A stretch of 64,000 nucleotides of DNA from Streptomyces sp. NBRC 110028 (GTDB lineage Bacteria > Actinomycetota > Actinomycetes > Streptomycetales > Streptomycetaceae). The stretch lies in the NCBI RefSeq assembly GCF_001417735.1, contig NZ_BBUZ01000037.1, positions 62,001 through 126,000 of the forward strand, in the 5' to 3' direction. Positions 40,095-49,781 of this stretch are shown here, one piece after another. The notes under the pieces are model-generated. The model saw nothing but the letters and a program-made list of their open reading frames with translations. It searched no databases and was not told the DNA's origin. The translations under genes were made by a program, and so were the position numbers. Each line of letters opens with the position of its first letter. Within the stretch, counting starts at the first letter, position 1.

Positions 40095-40676
40095 GTGACC
40101 GGTTCCCCGATCCTGCTCCTCCATTCCATGTACGGCCTGCGGCCCGCGGTGCGCGCGGCCGCGGACCGGCTGCGCGCCGCGGGGCACGAGGTGTACGTAC
40201 CCGATCTGTACGAGGGGCGGACGGCGGCCACCGCGGAGGAGGGCATGGCCCTCAAGGAGGAGATCGGCGGGGACGAGTTGCTGAAGCGGGCGGTGCGGGC
40301 CGCGGCGCCGGTCTCGGACCGGGGCCTGGTCTACGCGGGCTTCTCGCTCGGCGGCTCGCTCGCGCAGAACCTGGCGCTGGCCGACGACAAGGCGCGCGGG
40401 CTGCTCCTGCTGCACGGGACGTCGGACATCGCCGACGACACCACGACCGATGAGCTGCCGGTGCAGCTGCACGTCGCCGATCCCGACCCGTTCGAGCCGC
40501 ACGACTGGCTGAACGCCTGGTATCTGCGGATGGGGCGGACCGGGGCCGATGTGGAGGTCTTCCGCTATCCGGGAGCCGGGCATCTGTACACCGACCCGGA
40601 GCTGCCGGACTACGACGAGCAGGCCGCCGAGGCCACCTGGCGGGTGGCCCTCGGCTTCCTCGAGGAACTGGGGTAG
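40095..40676 (+). CDS. Dienelactone hydrolase-like alpha/beta hydrolase
   Basis: 193 aa. The fold is DLH-like (ILLLHSMYGLRPAVRAAADRL, YVPDLYEG). The nucleophile elbow is GFSLGGSL, with Ser where true dienelactone hydrolases have Cys. Asp in HVADPDPFEP and His in PGAGHLYTD complete a likely triad. The GTG at 40095 has AGGAAG eight nt upstream. It ends 5 nt before the convergent phoD. The substrate is unknown. Confidence 0.88.
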   Translation: MTGSPILLLHSMYGLRPAVRAAADRLRAAGHEVYVPDLYEGRTAATAEEGMALKEEIGGDELLKRAVRAAAPVSDRGLVYAGFSLGGSLAQNLALADDKARGLLLLHGTSDIADDTTTDELPVQLHVADPDPFEPHDWLNAWYLRMGRTGADVEVFRYPGAGHLYTDPELPDYDEQAAEATWRVALGFLEELG

Positions 40677-40681
40677 GGCTT

Positions 40682-42328
40682 TCAGGCCACCGGCGTGTCG
40701 GCGCGCTCGACCCGCTGGGTGCCGGAGCGGGTCAGGTAGGACCGGCTCCAGGACGCCGTGGCGCGCGGGTCGGCCTTGTCGGAGACGGCGTAGTAGTCCA
40801 TCTGGGCCCGTTCGGCGGTGACGTCGAGCACGCCGTAGCCGTGGGCGTCCATGTCCAGCCACTTCACGTGCCGGTTGGCGGCGCGGAGGGCGGCGGCCGC
40901 GGCCAGGGAGACGGTGCGCTCCGGCACGTGGAGCAGATCGTCGAGGTTGTCGGAGGTCACCGAGGTGACCACGAACTCGGTCGCGGCCGAGTCGGACAGC
41001 GGATAGGTCGCGGCTTTCACCGGCACGTCGTTGGCCCACGCCATGTGGATGTCACCGGTGAGGAAGACGGTGTTGCCGATGGCGTTCCCGGTGAGATGGG
41101 CGAGCAGTTCGCGCCGGTCGTCGGTGTAGCCGTCCCATTGGTCGGTGTTGATCGCCAGGCCCTCCTTGGGCAGCCCGAGGAGTTCGGCCAGCGGGGCGAG
41201 CACCTCGGCGGGGAGCGAGCCGAAGGCGACCGGCGAGATCATCACGGAGTTGCCCACCAGCCGCCAGGTGGTGTCCGAGCCGCTGAGCCCGGACTTGAGC
41301 CAGTCGAGCTGGGCGCGCCCGGTGACCGTGCGCTCCGGGTCGTCCACCGCGCCGCTGCCCACGGACACCTGCTGCGAGCGGAACGAGCGCAGGTCGAGCA
41401 GGTGGAGGTCGGCGAGCGTGCCGTAGCGCAGCCTCCGGTAGGTGGTGCCCTCGGTGGAGGGGCGCACCGGCATCCACTCGAAGTACGCCTGTTTGGCGGC
41501 GGCCATCCGTGAGGCCCAGGCTCCCTCGGTGCCGGGGGTGTGGTTCTCGGCCCCGCCCGACCAGGCGTCGTTGGCGAACTCGTGGTCGTCCCAGATGGCG
41601 ATCATCGGTATCGCGGCGTGCAGCGCCCGCAGATCGGCGTCCGTCTTGTACCTGCCGTGCCGGGTGCGGTAGTCGGCGAGGGTGGTGATCTCGTGGGTGG
41701 GGGCGTGCTGCCGGACCGTGTACGTCCGGTCGGGGTATTCGCCGCTCCGGTACTCGTAGATGTAGTCGCCCAGGTGCAGGACCGCGTCCAGGTCGGTGCG
41801 GGCCGCGAGATGGCGGTACGGGGAGAACCAGCCCGCTTCCCAGTTGGCGCAGGAGACCACGCCGAAGCGGATCCCGGGGGCGGCGGTGTCGGCCGCCGGG
41901 GCGGTGCGGGTGCGTCCCACGGGGGAGTAGGCGCCGCCGTCGGCCCGGAAGCGGTAGAAGTAGTCGGTGGCCGGCCGCAGTCCGCGCACATCGGCCTTGA
42001 CGGTGTGGTCGGCCGAGGCGGTGGTCTTGGCGGTGCCGTGCGCGACGACCGTACGGAACTCCCGGTCCGTGGCGACCTCCCAGCCGGTCTCGACGGCCGG
42101 GCCGAGTCCCGAACCGGGCACGGCGTCCGGGGTGGGGGTGACGCGCGTCCACAGCAGGACGCCGTCGGGCAGCGGATCGCCGGAGGCGACGCCGTGCAGG
42201 AAGGCGGGGCCGGTATCGGCGTGGGCGGCGGTCTGGGCGGCGAGCGGCAGCAGGGCGGCGGCCGCTACGGCCGTGACGGCGCTGCGGCGGGATATGTGGT
42301 TTTCGGCGTCGGTCACGGCCGACGACAT
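40682..42328 (-). CDS. phoD: Secreted alkaline phosphatase D (PhoD)
   Basis: 548 aa. A twin-arginine signal peptide is present ([20 protein letters not shown], then AHA cleavage site). The metal-site motifs of PhoD are [39 protein letters not shown] and LTGDIHMAW. It releases phosphate from diesters and monoesters outside the cell. Streptomyces phoD is classically under PhoR-PhoP control; I could not identify convincing PHO boxes. The start is ATG 42328, with GTG 42316 an alternative. Confidence 0.94.
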   Translation of the reverse strand: MSSAVTDAENHISRRSAVTAVAAAALLPLAAQTAAHADTGPAFLHGVASGDPLPDGVLLWTRVTPTPDAVPGSGLGPAVETGWEVATDREFRTVVAHGTAKTTASADHTVKADVRGLRPATDYFYRFRADGGAYSPVGRTRTAPAADTAAPGIRFGVVSCANWEAGWFSPYRHLAARTDLDAVLHLGDYIYEYRSGEYPDRTYTVRQHAPTHEITTLADYRTRHGRYKTDADLRALHAAIPMIAIWDDHEFANDAWSGGAENHTPGTEGAWASRMAAAKQAYFEWMPVRPSTEGTTYRRLRYGTLADLHLLDLRSFRSQQVSVGSGAVDDPERTVTGRAQLDWLKSGLSGSDTTWRLVGNSVMISPVAFGSLPAEVLAPLAELLGLPKEGLAINTDQWDGYTDDRRELLAHLTGNAIGNTVFLTGDIHMAWANDVPVKAATYPLSDSAATEFVVTSVTSDNLDDLLHVPERTVSLAAAAALRAANRHVKWLDMDAHGYGVLDVTAERAQMDYYAVSDKADPRATASWSRSYLTRSGTQRVERADTPVA

Positions 42329-42402
42329 TACTGGCAAGTAGGCCCGAAGGGCAGTTCTTCCGGGGGAAGTTCGCCCGCGCGTCGCCGCCAGGTCACGTCA
42401 CG

Positions 42403-42460
42403 GCCGGGCCGGCGGGCGCGCCACCGGGGGGACACTCCGGGGCGCGCCCGCCGGCCCGGC
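42403..42460 (-). terminator. Terminator after the thioredoxin-like gene, 20-bp arms
   Basis: Arms 42403-42422 and 42441-42460 are perfectly complementary, with an 18-nt loop containing a further CCGG/CCGG pair. It begins 13 nt past the stop of the minus-strand gene at 42473. Confidence 0.88.
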
Positions 42461-42472
42461 GGTGCGGGGCGG

Positions 42473-43303
42473 CTACTTCTTGAGGCCCTGCTGGACGAGC
42501 GGGGTGAACTGGTCCGGCGTCATGGGCGGCTTGCCCTGCTCGACCTCCAGCTTCTTGCCGTTGAGCTTGAAGGACGGGGTGCCGGTGATGTCCTTGGTGT
42601 CGTTGAACGTCTTGGACATGGCCAGGGCCCACCGGTCGTATGTGCCCTTCTTCACGGCCTTCTCGAAGGCCGTGTTGCCCTTCAGCTCCTTGACCTGCTG
42701 GGCGACATCGATCAGCTTCTGGTCGCTGGCGAAGGCGTCGTCGGTCTCGTCCGGGTGGTTCTTCGGGGAGTACAGCGCCGTCTTGTAGTCCAGGAAGGCC
42801 TGCGGGCTGACGTTGAGCGCCGCGCCGAGCGCGCTCAGGGCGTTCTTCGAGCCGGCGCCGGGCATCTGCTTGTTGTCGTCGAGGAAGGTGCCCATCGTGA
42901 ACTGCGCCTTGTAGGTGCCGTCCTTGATGTCCATGAGCACGGTCGGGCCGGTGTACTTCTCGAACGTGGCGCAGACCGGGCAGCGCATGTCCTCGTAGAC
43001 GTGCAGGGTGTTCTTGGCCTTCTTGTCGCCGATGATCACCGTGGTGCCCTGGGGGCCGCTGGTGTGGGCGGGCTTCACCAGCGACTGCTTCTGGGCCGCC
43101 GCCCGCCACTTCTGGTTGACGTCGTCGGTGTTCATGTTGGTGACGGCGTAGCCTATGCCGCCCGCTATCGCGAGGACCGCGACGACCGCGCCGCCGACGA
43201 ACAGCTGGCGGCGCACCCGGTCCTTCTTGGCCTGACGCTCACGCTCGGCGCGCAGCCGCTCGCGCGCGGCCTGCTTGTTCTGGTGGCTGTTGCGGTTGCT
43301 CAT
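42473..43303 (-). CDS. DsbA/thioredoxin-like membrane-anchored protein
   Basis: 276 aa. A basic N-terminal segment (1-33) precedes one membrane helix (LFVGGAVVAVLAIAGGIGYAV). The extracellular thioredoxin-like domain has a CPVC active site in EDMRCPVCATFEKY and a cis-Pro-like GTPSF. It probably oxidises or isomerises disulfides of secreted proteins. The ATG at 43303 has weak upstream purines. A large terminator follows. Confidence 0.92.
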   Translation of the reverse strand: MSNRNSHQNKQAARERLRAERERQAKKDRVRRQLFVGGAVVAVLAIAGGIGYAVTNMNTDDVNQKWRAAAQKQSLVKPAHTSGPQGTTVIIGDKKAKNTLHVYEDMRCPVCATFEKYTGPTVLMDIKDGTYKAQFTMGTFLDDNKQMPGAGSKNALSALGAALNVSPQAFLDYKTALYSPKNHPDETDDAFASDQKLIDVAQQVKELKGNTAFEKAVKKGTYDRWALAMSKTFNDTKDITGTPSFKLNGKKLEVEQGKPPMTPDQFTPLVQQGLKK

Positions 43304-43367
43304 AAGTGATCGATCTCCGTCGTTCTACGTCGGTCGGTAGTGCGTACGTGGAAGGGAAGCGCTGTGC

Positions 43368-44078
43368 TCAGGCGGCGACTGAGCAGGGCGGTCCACGACG
43401 CACGACGGAGTGCACCAGAAGGGGGAGCGCGGGGGCCGGACGCACCGGGCGTGCCGGCCGCGCGGCCGGGGTGCGCGGCCGCAGGGCCGCGGTGACGACC
43501 GCGACGGCCAGCAGCAGCGGCCGGAAGGCGAAACCGGCGAGGGCCCCCAGCAGCCGCCCGAAGGCGGCCTCACCGCGCCGCAGCCAGGCCGAGGCGATCA
43601 GCCCGACGGCCACATGGGCGGCGAGCAGCAGCCAGGGCGTGGCGGAGCTGACGGCGGCGGACAGGGCCGTACCGGCACCCCCCGAATGGGTGACGCCGGC
43701 CAGCGGGGTGCCCACGTCACCGTTGCCGCAGAGCAGGTCGACGCCCATCGAGCGCAGGGGCCCGGCCACCGGGCCGCCGGACTGGCCGTAACAGGCGTCC
43801 TGGCCCGTGGTGAAGATCGTGTCGGCGGCCAGTTCCAGCGGGACCAGCAGGGCGGCGATGCCCCAGAAGCCCCGCTCCCGGCCCGCGAGCGCGTAGGCGA
43901 GGGTGAAGACGGCCGCCGAGAGCGCCGCGACTGTGGGGAGCGGCAGCGGGACGCGGGAGAGCAGCACATGGGACGTCGAGGACAGGGTGACGCACAGCGC
44001 TGTGAAGAGCGCCGCGCGCAGGGCCCTCAGCCGGGGCCCGGTGCCGCCTGTGCCGACGGTGCCGCCCATGCCGTCCAT
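43368..44078 (-). CDS. Unrecognised polytopic membrane protein
   Basis: 236 aa. I do not recognise the family. There are about five hydrophobic segments: LRAALFTALCVTLSSTSHVL, TVAALSAAVFTLAYALAGRE, GIAALLVPLELAADTIF, PWLLLAAHVAVGLIASAWL and PLLLAVAVVTAAL. Two Cys lie in the loop DACYGQSGG...DLLCGNGD. The C-terminus is Pro/Ala-rich and basic. The ATG at 44078 is chosen because the open frame upstream is not coding-like. It lies 64 nt upstream of the thioredoxin-like gene in the same direction, so the pair may act together at the membrane. Confidence 0.75.
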   Translation of the reverse strand: MDGMGGTVGTGGTGPRLRALRAALFTALCVTLSSTSHVLLSRVPLPLPTVAALSAAVFTLAYALAGRERGFWGIAALLVPLELAADTIFTTGQDACYGQSGGPVAGPLRSMGVDLLCGNGDVGTPLAGVTHSGGAGTALSAAVSSATPWLLLAAHVAVGLIASAWLRRGEAAFGRLLGALAGFAFRPLLLAVAVVTAALRPRTPAARPARPVRPAPALPLLVHSVVRRGPPCSVAA

Positions 44079-44175
44079 AGGGTCGGATTGTGCCACGTTC
44101 ACCTGTAGGAGTGATATCAAGAGGGGCCGTGGGGTGCCCGCCCGGCGGACACCCCCGTCCCCGACACGGTGTCGC

Positions 44176-45501
44176 TCAGAGGCCCGGGATACGGCCGTTG
44201 CGGAAGAGGTCCACGAAGATCTGGTGATCGGCGCGGGCCCGGGCGCCGTAGCTGTGGGCGAAGTCCACCAGCAGGTCACCGAAGCCGTCCTCGTCGGCGG
44301 CGATCACCGCGTCGATGGCGCGTTCGGTGGAGAACGGCACCAGGGAGTGACCGCTCTGGTCGTCTGCGGCGGCGTGCATGGTGGCCGTGGCCCGCCCGAG
44401 GTCCGCGACGACCGCGGCGATCTCGGCCGGGTCGTCGATGTCGCTCCAGTCCAGGTCCACCGCGTACGGCGAGATCTCGGCGACCAGCTGCCCGGCCCCG
44501 TCCAGCTCGGTCCAGCCCAGCCACGGGTCGGCGTGCGCCTGGAGCGCGCGCTGCGAGATGACCGTGCGGTGGCCCTCGTGGTGGAAGTACGCGCGGACCT
44601 GCTCGTCGGTGATGTGCCGGGAGACCGCCGGGGTCTGCGCCTGCTTCATGTAGATCACCACATCGTTCTCCAGGGCGTCGCTGTTGCCCTCCAGGAGGAT
44701 GTTGTACGAGGGCAGCCCGGCGCTGCCGATGCCGATGCCCCGGCGGCCCACGACGTCCTTGACGCGGTAGGAGTCCGGACGCGCGAGACTGGACTCGGGA
44801 AGCGTCTCCAGATAGCCGTCGAAGGCGGCCAGCACCTTGTAGCGGGTCGCGGCGTCCAGCTCGATGGAGCCGCCGCCCGGCGCGAAGCGGCGCTCGAAGT
44901 CGCGGATCTCGGTCATCGAGTCGAGCAGCCCGAATCGGGTCAGGGAGCGGGCGACGCGCAGCGCGTCCAGCAGCGGACCGTCGGCGGTCTCCAGCGTGAA
45001 GGGCGGCACCTCGTCGTTCTTGGCGCCGGTGGCCAGCGCGTGGATCCGTTCGCGGTAGGCGGCGGCGTAGACGCGCACCAGCTCGGTGATCTTCTCGTCG
45101 CTGAGCGCCTTGGTGTAGCCGATGAGCGCGACGGAGGCGGCGAAGCGTTTGAGGTCCCAGGTGAAGGGGCCGACGTAGGCCTCGTCGAAGTCGTTCACGT
45201 TGAAGACCAGACGCCCGTTGGCGTCCATGTAGCTGCCGAAGTTCTCGGCGTGGAGGTCACCGTGGATCCACACCCGGCTGGTGCGGTCGTCCAGGTACGG
45301 GCCGCCGGCGCGCTCGCGCTCCACGTCGGAGTAGAACAGGCAGGCGGTGCCACGGTAGAACGCGAACGCCGAGGCGGCCATCTTCCGGAATTTCACCCGG
45401 AAGGCGGCCGGGTCGGCGGCGAGCAGCTCGCCGAAGGCGGTGTCGAAGACGGCGAGGATGTGTTCGCCGCGCTGTTCCGCCTGGGTCTGCTGGGTCGACA
45501 T
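44176..45501 (-). CDS. DUF2252 kinase-like protein
   Basis: 441 aa. DUF2252 hallmarks resemble aminoglycoside phosphotransferases: WIHGDLHAENFGSYMD (catalytic loop) and VFNVNDFDEAYVGPFTWDLK (metal-binding). GRRGIGIGSAGLPSYNILLEG is also conserved. It is probably a small-molecule kinase of unknown substrate. The ATG at 45501 has AGGAGGCG upstream. It is divergent from dnaE, and 45502-45739 holds both promoters. Confidence 0.9.
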   Translation of the reverse strand: MSTQQTQAEQRGEHILAVFDTAFGELLAADPAAFRVKFRKMAASAFAFYRGTACLFYSDVERERAGGPYLDDRTSRVWIHGDLHAENFGSYMDANGRLVFNVNDFDEAYVGPFTWDLKRFAASVALIGYTKALSDEKITELVRVYAAAYRERIHALATGAKNDEVPPFTLETADGPLLDALRVARSLTRFGLLDSMTEIRDFERRFAPGGGSIELDAATRYKVLAAFDGYLETLPESSLARPDSYRVKDVVGRRGIGIGSAGLPSYNILLEGNSDALENDVVIYMKQAQTPAVSRHITDEQVRAYFHHEGHRTVISQRALQAHADPWLGWTELDGAGQLVAEISPYAVDLDWSDIDDPAEIAAVVADLGRATATMHAAADDQSGHSLVPFSTERAIDAVIAADEDGFGDLLVDFAHSYGARARADHQIFVDLFRNGRIPGL

Positions 45502-45739
45502 CGCGGAGCGCCTCCTGGGGCATGGGGGTCACGGCGTGGTGACGTGGTGATGGCTTGTACGACTGGGTGTTCTTCATCCCGTGCGACTTACATTCCGACG
45601 TACAGGACGGGACGGAGGATCCCGAGAGGATCAGCGTCCGAGGCTACTCGCCCGCGCCCGTCCGCTGTCAGTCCGGAGGGGTAACCTTCGGTCCTGTCCC
45701 ACCCGCCCGTCATCGACCGTTCGCCGGAGGTCTGCCACC

Positions 45740-48700
45740 GTGACCAAGCCGCCCTTCACGCACCTGCATGTCCACACCCAGTACTCGCTGCTGGACGGTG
45801 CGGCGCGGCTCAAGGACATGTTCAACGCCTGCAACGAGATGGGCATGACGCACATCGCCATGACCGACCATGGCAACCTCCACGGTGCGTACGACTTCTA
45901 CCAGCAGGCGACCGGCGCCGGGGTCACCCCGATCATCGGCATCGAGGCGTATGTCGCCCCGGAGTCGCGGCGCTACAAGCGACGGGTCCAGTGGGGCCAG
46001 CCGCACCAGAAGCGCGATGACGTCTCCGGTTCCGGTGGTTACACCCACAAGACCATCTGGGCGACGAACAAGACCGGCCTGCACAACCTCTTCCGGCTCT
46101 CCTCCGACGCCTACATGGAGGGCTACTTCGTCAAGTGGCCCCGGATGGACAAGGAGACCATCGCCCAGTGGTCCGAAGGGCTGATCGCCTCCACCGGCTG
46201 CCCGTCCGGCGAGCTGCAGACCCGGCTGCGGCTCGGCCAGTTCGACGAGGCCCTGAAGGCGGCCTCGGAGTACCAGGACATCTTCGGCAAGGACCGCTAT
46301 TTCCTGGAGCTGATGGACCACGGCATCGAGATCGAGCGCCGGGTCCGGGACGGGCTGCTGGAGGTCGGCAAGAAGCTGGGCATCCCGCCGCTGGTCACCA
46401 ACGACTCGCACTACACCTACTCCCGCGAGTCCGTGGCGCACGACGCGCTGCTGTGCGTCCAGACCGGCAAGAACCTCTCCGACCCGGACCGCTTCCGCTT
46501 CGACGGCACCGGCTACTACCTGAAGTCCACGGAGGAGATGTACGCCATCGACTCCTCGGACGCCTGGCAGGAGGGCTGCCGCAACACCCTCCTGGTCGCC
46601 GAGCAGATCGACAACACCGGCTGGTTCGAGAAGCGCGACCTGATGCCGCGCTTCGACGTGCCCGAGGGGTACACCGAGGTCACCTGGTTCCAGGAGGAGG
46701 TCCGCAAGGGGATGGCCCAGCGCTTCCCCGGCGGCGTCCCCGAGGACCGGCAGAAGCTCGCCGAGTACGAGATGGACGTCATCATCCAGATGGGGTTCCC
46801 GGGCTACTTCCTCGTGGTCGCCGACTTCATCATGTGGGCCAAGAACAACGGCATCGCGGTGGGCCCCGGCCGAGGCTCGGCGGCCGGTTCGATCGTGTCG
46901 TACGCGCTGGGCATCACCGACCTCGACCCGGTCGAGCACGGGCTGATCTTCGAGCGGTTCCTCAACCCCGAGCGCGTGTCCATGCCGGATGTCGACATCG
47001 ACTTCGACGAGCGCAGGCGCGGTGAGGTCATCCGGTACGTCACCGAGAAGTACGGCGCCGACAAGGTCGCCCAGATCGGTACGTACGGCACCATCAAGGC
47101 CAAGAACGCCATCAAGGACTCCGCCCGCGTGCTGGGCTACCCGTACGCGATGGGCGACCGCATCACCAAGGCCATGCCCGCCGACGTCCTCGGCAAGGGC
47201 ATCCCGCTGTCCGGCATCACCGACGAGAAGCACCCCCGCTACAGCGAGGCGGGCGAGGTGCGCGGGATGTACGAGAACGAGCCGGACGTGAAGAAGGTCA
47301 TCGACACCGCGCGCGGTATCGAGGGCCTGGTCCGTCAGATGGGCGTGCACGCCGCGGGCGTGATCATGTCCAGCGAGACGGTGACCGACCACGTCCCGGT
47401 CTTCTCGCCGAAGAACGACGGCCAGGTCGTGACCCAGTGGGACTACCCCACCTGTGAGTCGCTGGGCCTGCTGAAGATGGACTTCCTCGGCCTGCGCAAC
47501 CTCACCATCATGGACGACGCGGTGAAGATGGTCCGCGCCAACAAGGGCGTCGACCTCAAGCTGCTCGACCTGTCGCTGGACGACCCCAAGACCTTCGAAC
47601 TGCTCTGCCGCGGCGACACCCTCGGCGTCTTCCAGTTCGACGGCGGCCCCATGCGCTCCCTGCTGCGCATGATGAAGCCCGACCACTTCGAGGACATTTC
47701 CGCCGTCTCGGCCCTCTACCGGCCGGGCCCGATGGGCATGAACTCGCACATCAACTACGCCCTGCGGAAGAACGGCCAGCAGGAGATCACCCCGATCCAC
47801 CCCGAGCTGGAGGAGCCGCTCAAGGAGGTCCTGGGCATCACCTACGGCCTCATCGTGTACCAGGAGCAGGTGCAGAAGGCCGCCCAGGTGCTCGCGGGGT
47901 ACTCGCTCGGACAGGCCGACCTGCTGCGCCGGGCGATGGGCAAGAAGAAGCAGGAGGTCCTGGACAAGGAGTTCGTGCCCTTCCAGAAGGGCTGCCGCGA
48001 GCGCGGCTACTCCGACGAGGCCATCCAGGCGGTGTGGGACGTGCTGGTCCCGTTCGCCGGATACGCGTTCAACAAGGCGCACTCCTCCGCGTACGGCCTG
48101 GTCACCTACTGGACCGCGTACCTCAAGGCCAACTACCCCGCCGAGTACATGGCGGCGCTGCTCACCTCGGTCCGTGACGACAAGGACAAGTCGGCGATCT
48201 ACCTCAACGAGTGCCGCCGCATGGGCATCAAGGTGCTCACGCCGAACGTCAACGAGTCGGAGGCCAACTTCACCGCCCAGGGTGACGATGTGATCCTCTT
48301 CGGCCTCACGGCGGTCCGCAACGTCGGGCAGAACGTGGTGGAAGCGATCATCCGCGGCCGCAAGTCCAAGGGGAAGTACACCTCGTTCCCCGACTACCTC
48401 GACAAGGTCGAGGCGGTCGTCTGCAACAAGCGCACCACCGAATCGCTCATCAAGGCGGGCGCCTTCGACGAGATGGGTCACACCCGCAAGGGCCTCACCG
48501 CGCACTACGAAACGATGATCGACAACGTGGTGGCGGTGAAGCGCAAGGAGGCCGAGGGGCAGTTCGACCTCTTCGGCGGCATGGGTGGCGAGAGCGGCGG
48601 CGGGGACGCGCCGGGCTTCGGTCTCGACATCGAGTTCTCCGACATCGAGTGGGACAAGACCTATCTGCTCGCCCAGGAGCGCGAGATGCTGGGCCTCTAC

Positions 48701-49285
48701 GTCTCCGACCACCCGCTCTTCGGCATCGAGCACGTTCTCAACGACAAGGCGGACGCCGCGATCTCCCAGCTCACCGGCGGCGAGCACGCAGACGGGGCGA
48801 TCGTCACCATCGGCGGCATCATCTCCGGCCTCCAGCGCAAGATGACCAAGCAGGGCAACGCCTGGGCCATCGCGACCGTCGAGGACCTGGCCGGATCGAT
48901 CGAGTGCATGTTCTTCCCGGCCACCTATCAGCTGGTCTCCACCCAGCTCGTCGAGGACGCCGTCGTCTTCGTCAAGGGACGGCTCGACAAGCGCGAGGAC
49001 GTGCCCCGGCTGGTCGCCATGGAGCTGATGGTCCCCGACCTGTCCGAGGCGGGCGCCAACGCCCCCGTGACGATCACCATTCCGACCGTCAAGGTCACCC
49101 CGCCGCTGGTCGAGAAGCTGGGCGAGGTGCTGACCCACCACCGCGGTTCGACCGAAGTGCGGATCAAGCTGCAAGGGGCCCGCAAGACCACCGTGCTGAG
49201 GCTCGACCGGCACCGGGTCACCCCCGACCCGGCACTCTTCGGCGACCTCAAGGTGCTGCTGGGAGCCTCCTGCCTGGCGGGCTGA
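45740..49285 (+). CDS. dnaE: DNA polymerase III alpha subunit (replicative, DnaE1 type)
   Basis: 1181 aa. The N-terminal PHP domain starts HLHVHTQYSLLDGAARLKDM. The polymerase core includes GPGRGSAAGSIVSYALGITD and the catalytic PDVDIDFDERRR. A tandem helix-hairpin-helix and an OB-fold (VTIGGIISGLQRKMTKQGN) follow. The PHP active site supplies proofreading in mycobacterial DnaE1; I infer the same here. The GTG at 45740 has CCGGAGG nine nt upstream. A -10-like TAACCT lies at 45682-45687. Confidence 0.97.
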   Translation: MTKPPFTHLHVHTQYSLLDGAARLKDMFNACNEMGMTHIAMTDHGNLHGAYDFYQQATGAGVTPIIGIEAYVAPESRRYKRRVQWGQPHQKRDDVSGSGGYTHKTIWATNKTGLHNLFRLSSDAYMEGYFVKWPRMDKETIAQWSEGLIASTGCPSGELQTRLRLGQFDEALKAASEYQDIFGKDRYFLELMDHGIEIERRVRDGLLEVGKKLGIPPLVTNDSHYTYSRESVAHDALLCVQTGKNLSDPDRFRFDGTGYYLKSTEEMYAIDSSDAWQEGCRNTLLVAEQIDNTGWFEKRDLMPRFDVPEGYTEVTWFQEEVRKGMAQRFPGGVPEDRQKLAEYEMDVIIQMGFPGYFLVVADFIMWAKNNGIAVGPGRGSAAGSIVSYALGITDLDPVEHGLIFERFLNPERVSMPDVDIDFDERRRGEVIRYVTEKYGADKVAQIGTYGTIKAKNAIKDSARVLGYPYAMGDRITKAMPADVLGKGIPLSGITDEKHPRYSEAGEVRGMYENEPDVKKVIDTARGIEGLVRQMGVHAAGVIMSSETVTDHVPVFSPKNDGQVVTQWDYPTCESLGLLKMDFLGLRNLTIMDDAVKMVRANKGVDLKLLDLSLDDPKTFELLCRGDTLGVFQFDGGPMRSLLRMMKPDHFEDISAVSALYRPGPMGMNSHINYALRKNGQQEITPIHPELEEPLKEVLGITYGLIVYQEQVQKAAQVLAGYSLGQADLLRRAMGKKKQEVLDKEFVPFQKGCRERGYSDEAIQAVWDVLVPFAGYAFNKAHSSAYGLVTYWTAYLKANYPAEYMAALLTSVRDDKDKSAIYLNECRRMGIKVLTPNVNESEANFTAQGDDVILFGLTAVRNVGQNVVEAIIRGRKSKGKYTSFPDYLDKVEAVVCNKRTTESLIKAGAFDEMGHTRKGLTAHYETMIDNVVAVKRKEAEGQFDLFGGMGGESGGGDAPGFGLDIEFSDIEWDKTYLLAQEREMLGLYVSDHPLFGIEHVLNDKADAAISQLTGGEHADGAIVTIGGIISGLQRKMTKQGNAWAIATVEDLAGSIECMFFPATYQLVSTQLVEDAVVFVKGRLDKREDVPRLVAMELMVPDLSEAGANAPVTITIPTVKVTPPLVEKLGEVLTHHRGSTEVRIKLQGARKTTVLRLDRHRVTPDPALFGDLKVLLGASCLAG

Positions 49286-49304
49286 GCGGCAACGGAACAC
49301 GAGG

Positions 49305-49339
49305 TGAGGGGCGCGCCCGGCAGCCGGGCGCGCCCCTCA
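49305..49339. terminator. Bidirectional terminator, 16-bp arms
   Basis: Arms 49305-49320 and 49324-49339 are perfect with loop CAG. It serves dnaE (+) and the small basic gene (-). Confidence 0.92.
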
Positions 49340-49357
49340 ACCGCTCATGGGCGGCGG

Positions 49358-49525
49358 TCAGTTGTGGCCGAAGCTCTTCTGGCGGCTCTTCCGCGCCGTC
49401 GAAGGGGCACCCTCCGGCCGCATCTGCTGCGGCTGCGCTTCCATCGAGGACTGCTGCGCCTGGTCGGCCTGACCGCGGTTCTGCCGGCTCTGCTGCTTCC
49501 GATCGCGGTTCTTGTTCTTACCCAT
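49358..49525 (-). CDS. Small basic Gln-rich protein, unknown function
   Basis: 55 aa, MGKNKNRDRKQQSRQNRGQA to SRQKSFGHN. It is rich in Lys, Arg, Gln and Asn with no hydrophobic core, so it is probably disordered and may bind nucleic acid. A strong GGAGG lies nine nt upstream of the ATG at 49525, and a terminator follows 18 nt after the stop, so it looks like a real single gene. I do not know a function. It diverges from the NYN-domain gene. Confidence 0.75.
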   Translation of the reverse strand: MGKNKNRDRKQQSRQNRGQADQAQQSSMEAQPQQMRPEGAPSTARKSRQKSFGHN

Positions 49526-49781
49526 GGTGGTGTGCCTCCAGTTGGGATCAGCCCCCGGGAAGAACAGTGACACGCCTTGGTGACCCGTGCATTTCGGGCA
49601 ATTACCGTGAGTGAGAAGGGCGGTCCTGCCGAGGAGGCCGTATCCGCCACGCCGGTGATCCAGTTCGGACTGATAACCCCCGTACGGTCGGGCAGACTCG
49701 AAGGGAGGACGAAGAAAAGATTCGGGGCACGGCTGTGTCGGGGGGCGACCGACGACTGGACTTCAGGAAAGAGGGTGGAAC

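Noticed and set aside
42329-42402. PHO boxes upstream of phoD
   Set aside because: GAACTTCCCC and GAACTGCCCT are loosely repeated, but they do not match the GTTCACC direct-repeat consensus or its 11-bp spacing.
45710-49300. A 1196-codon minus-strand frame opposite dnaE
   Set aside because: It is the complementary shadow of dnaE, with no recognisable domain and His/Arg/Gly-biased composition.
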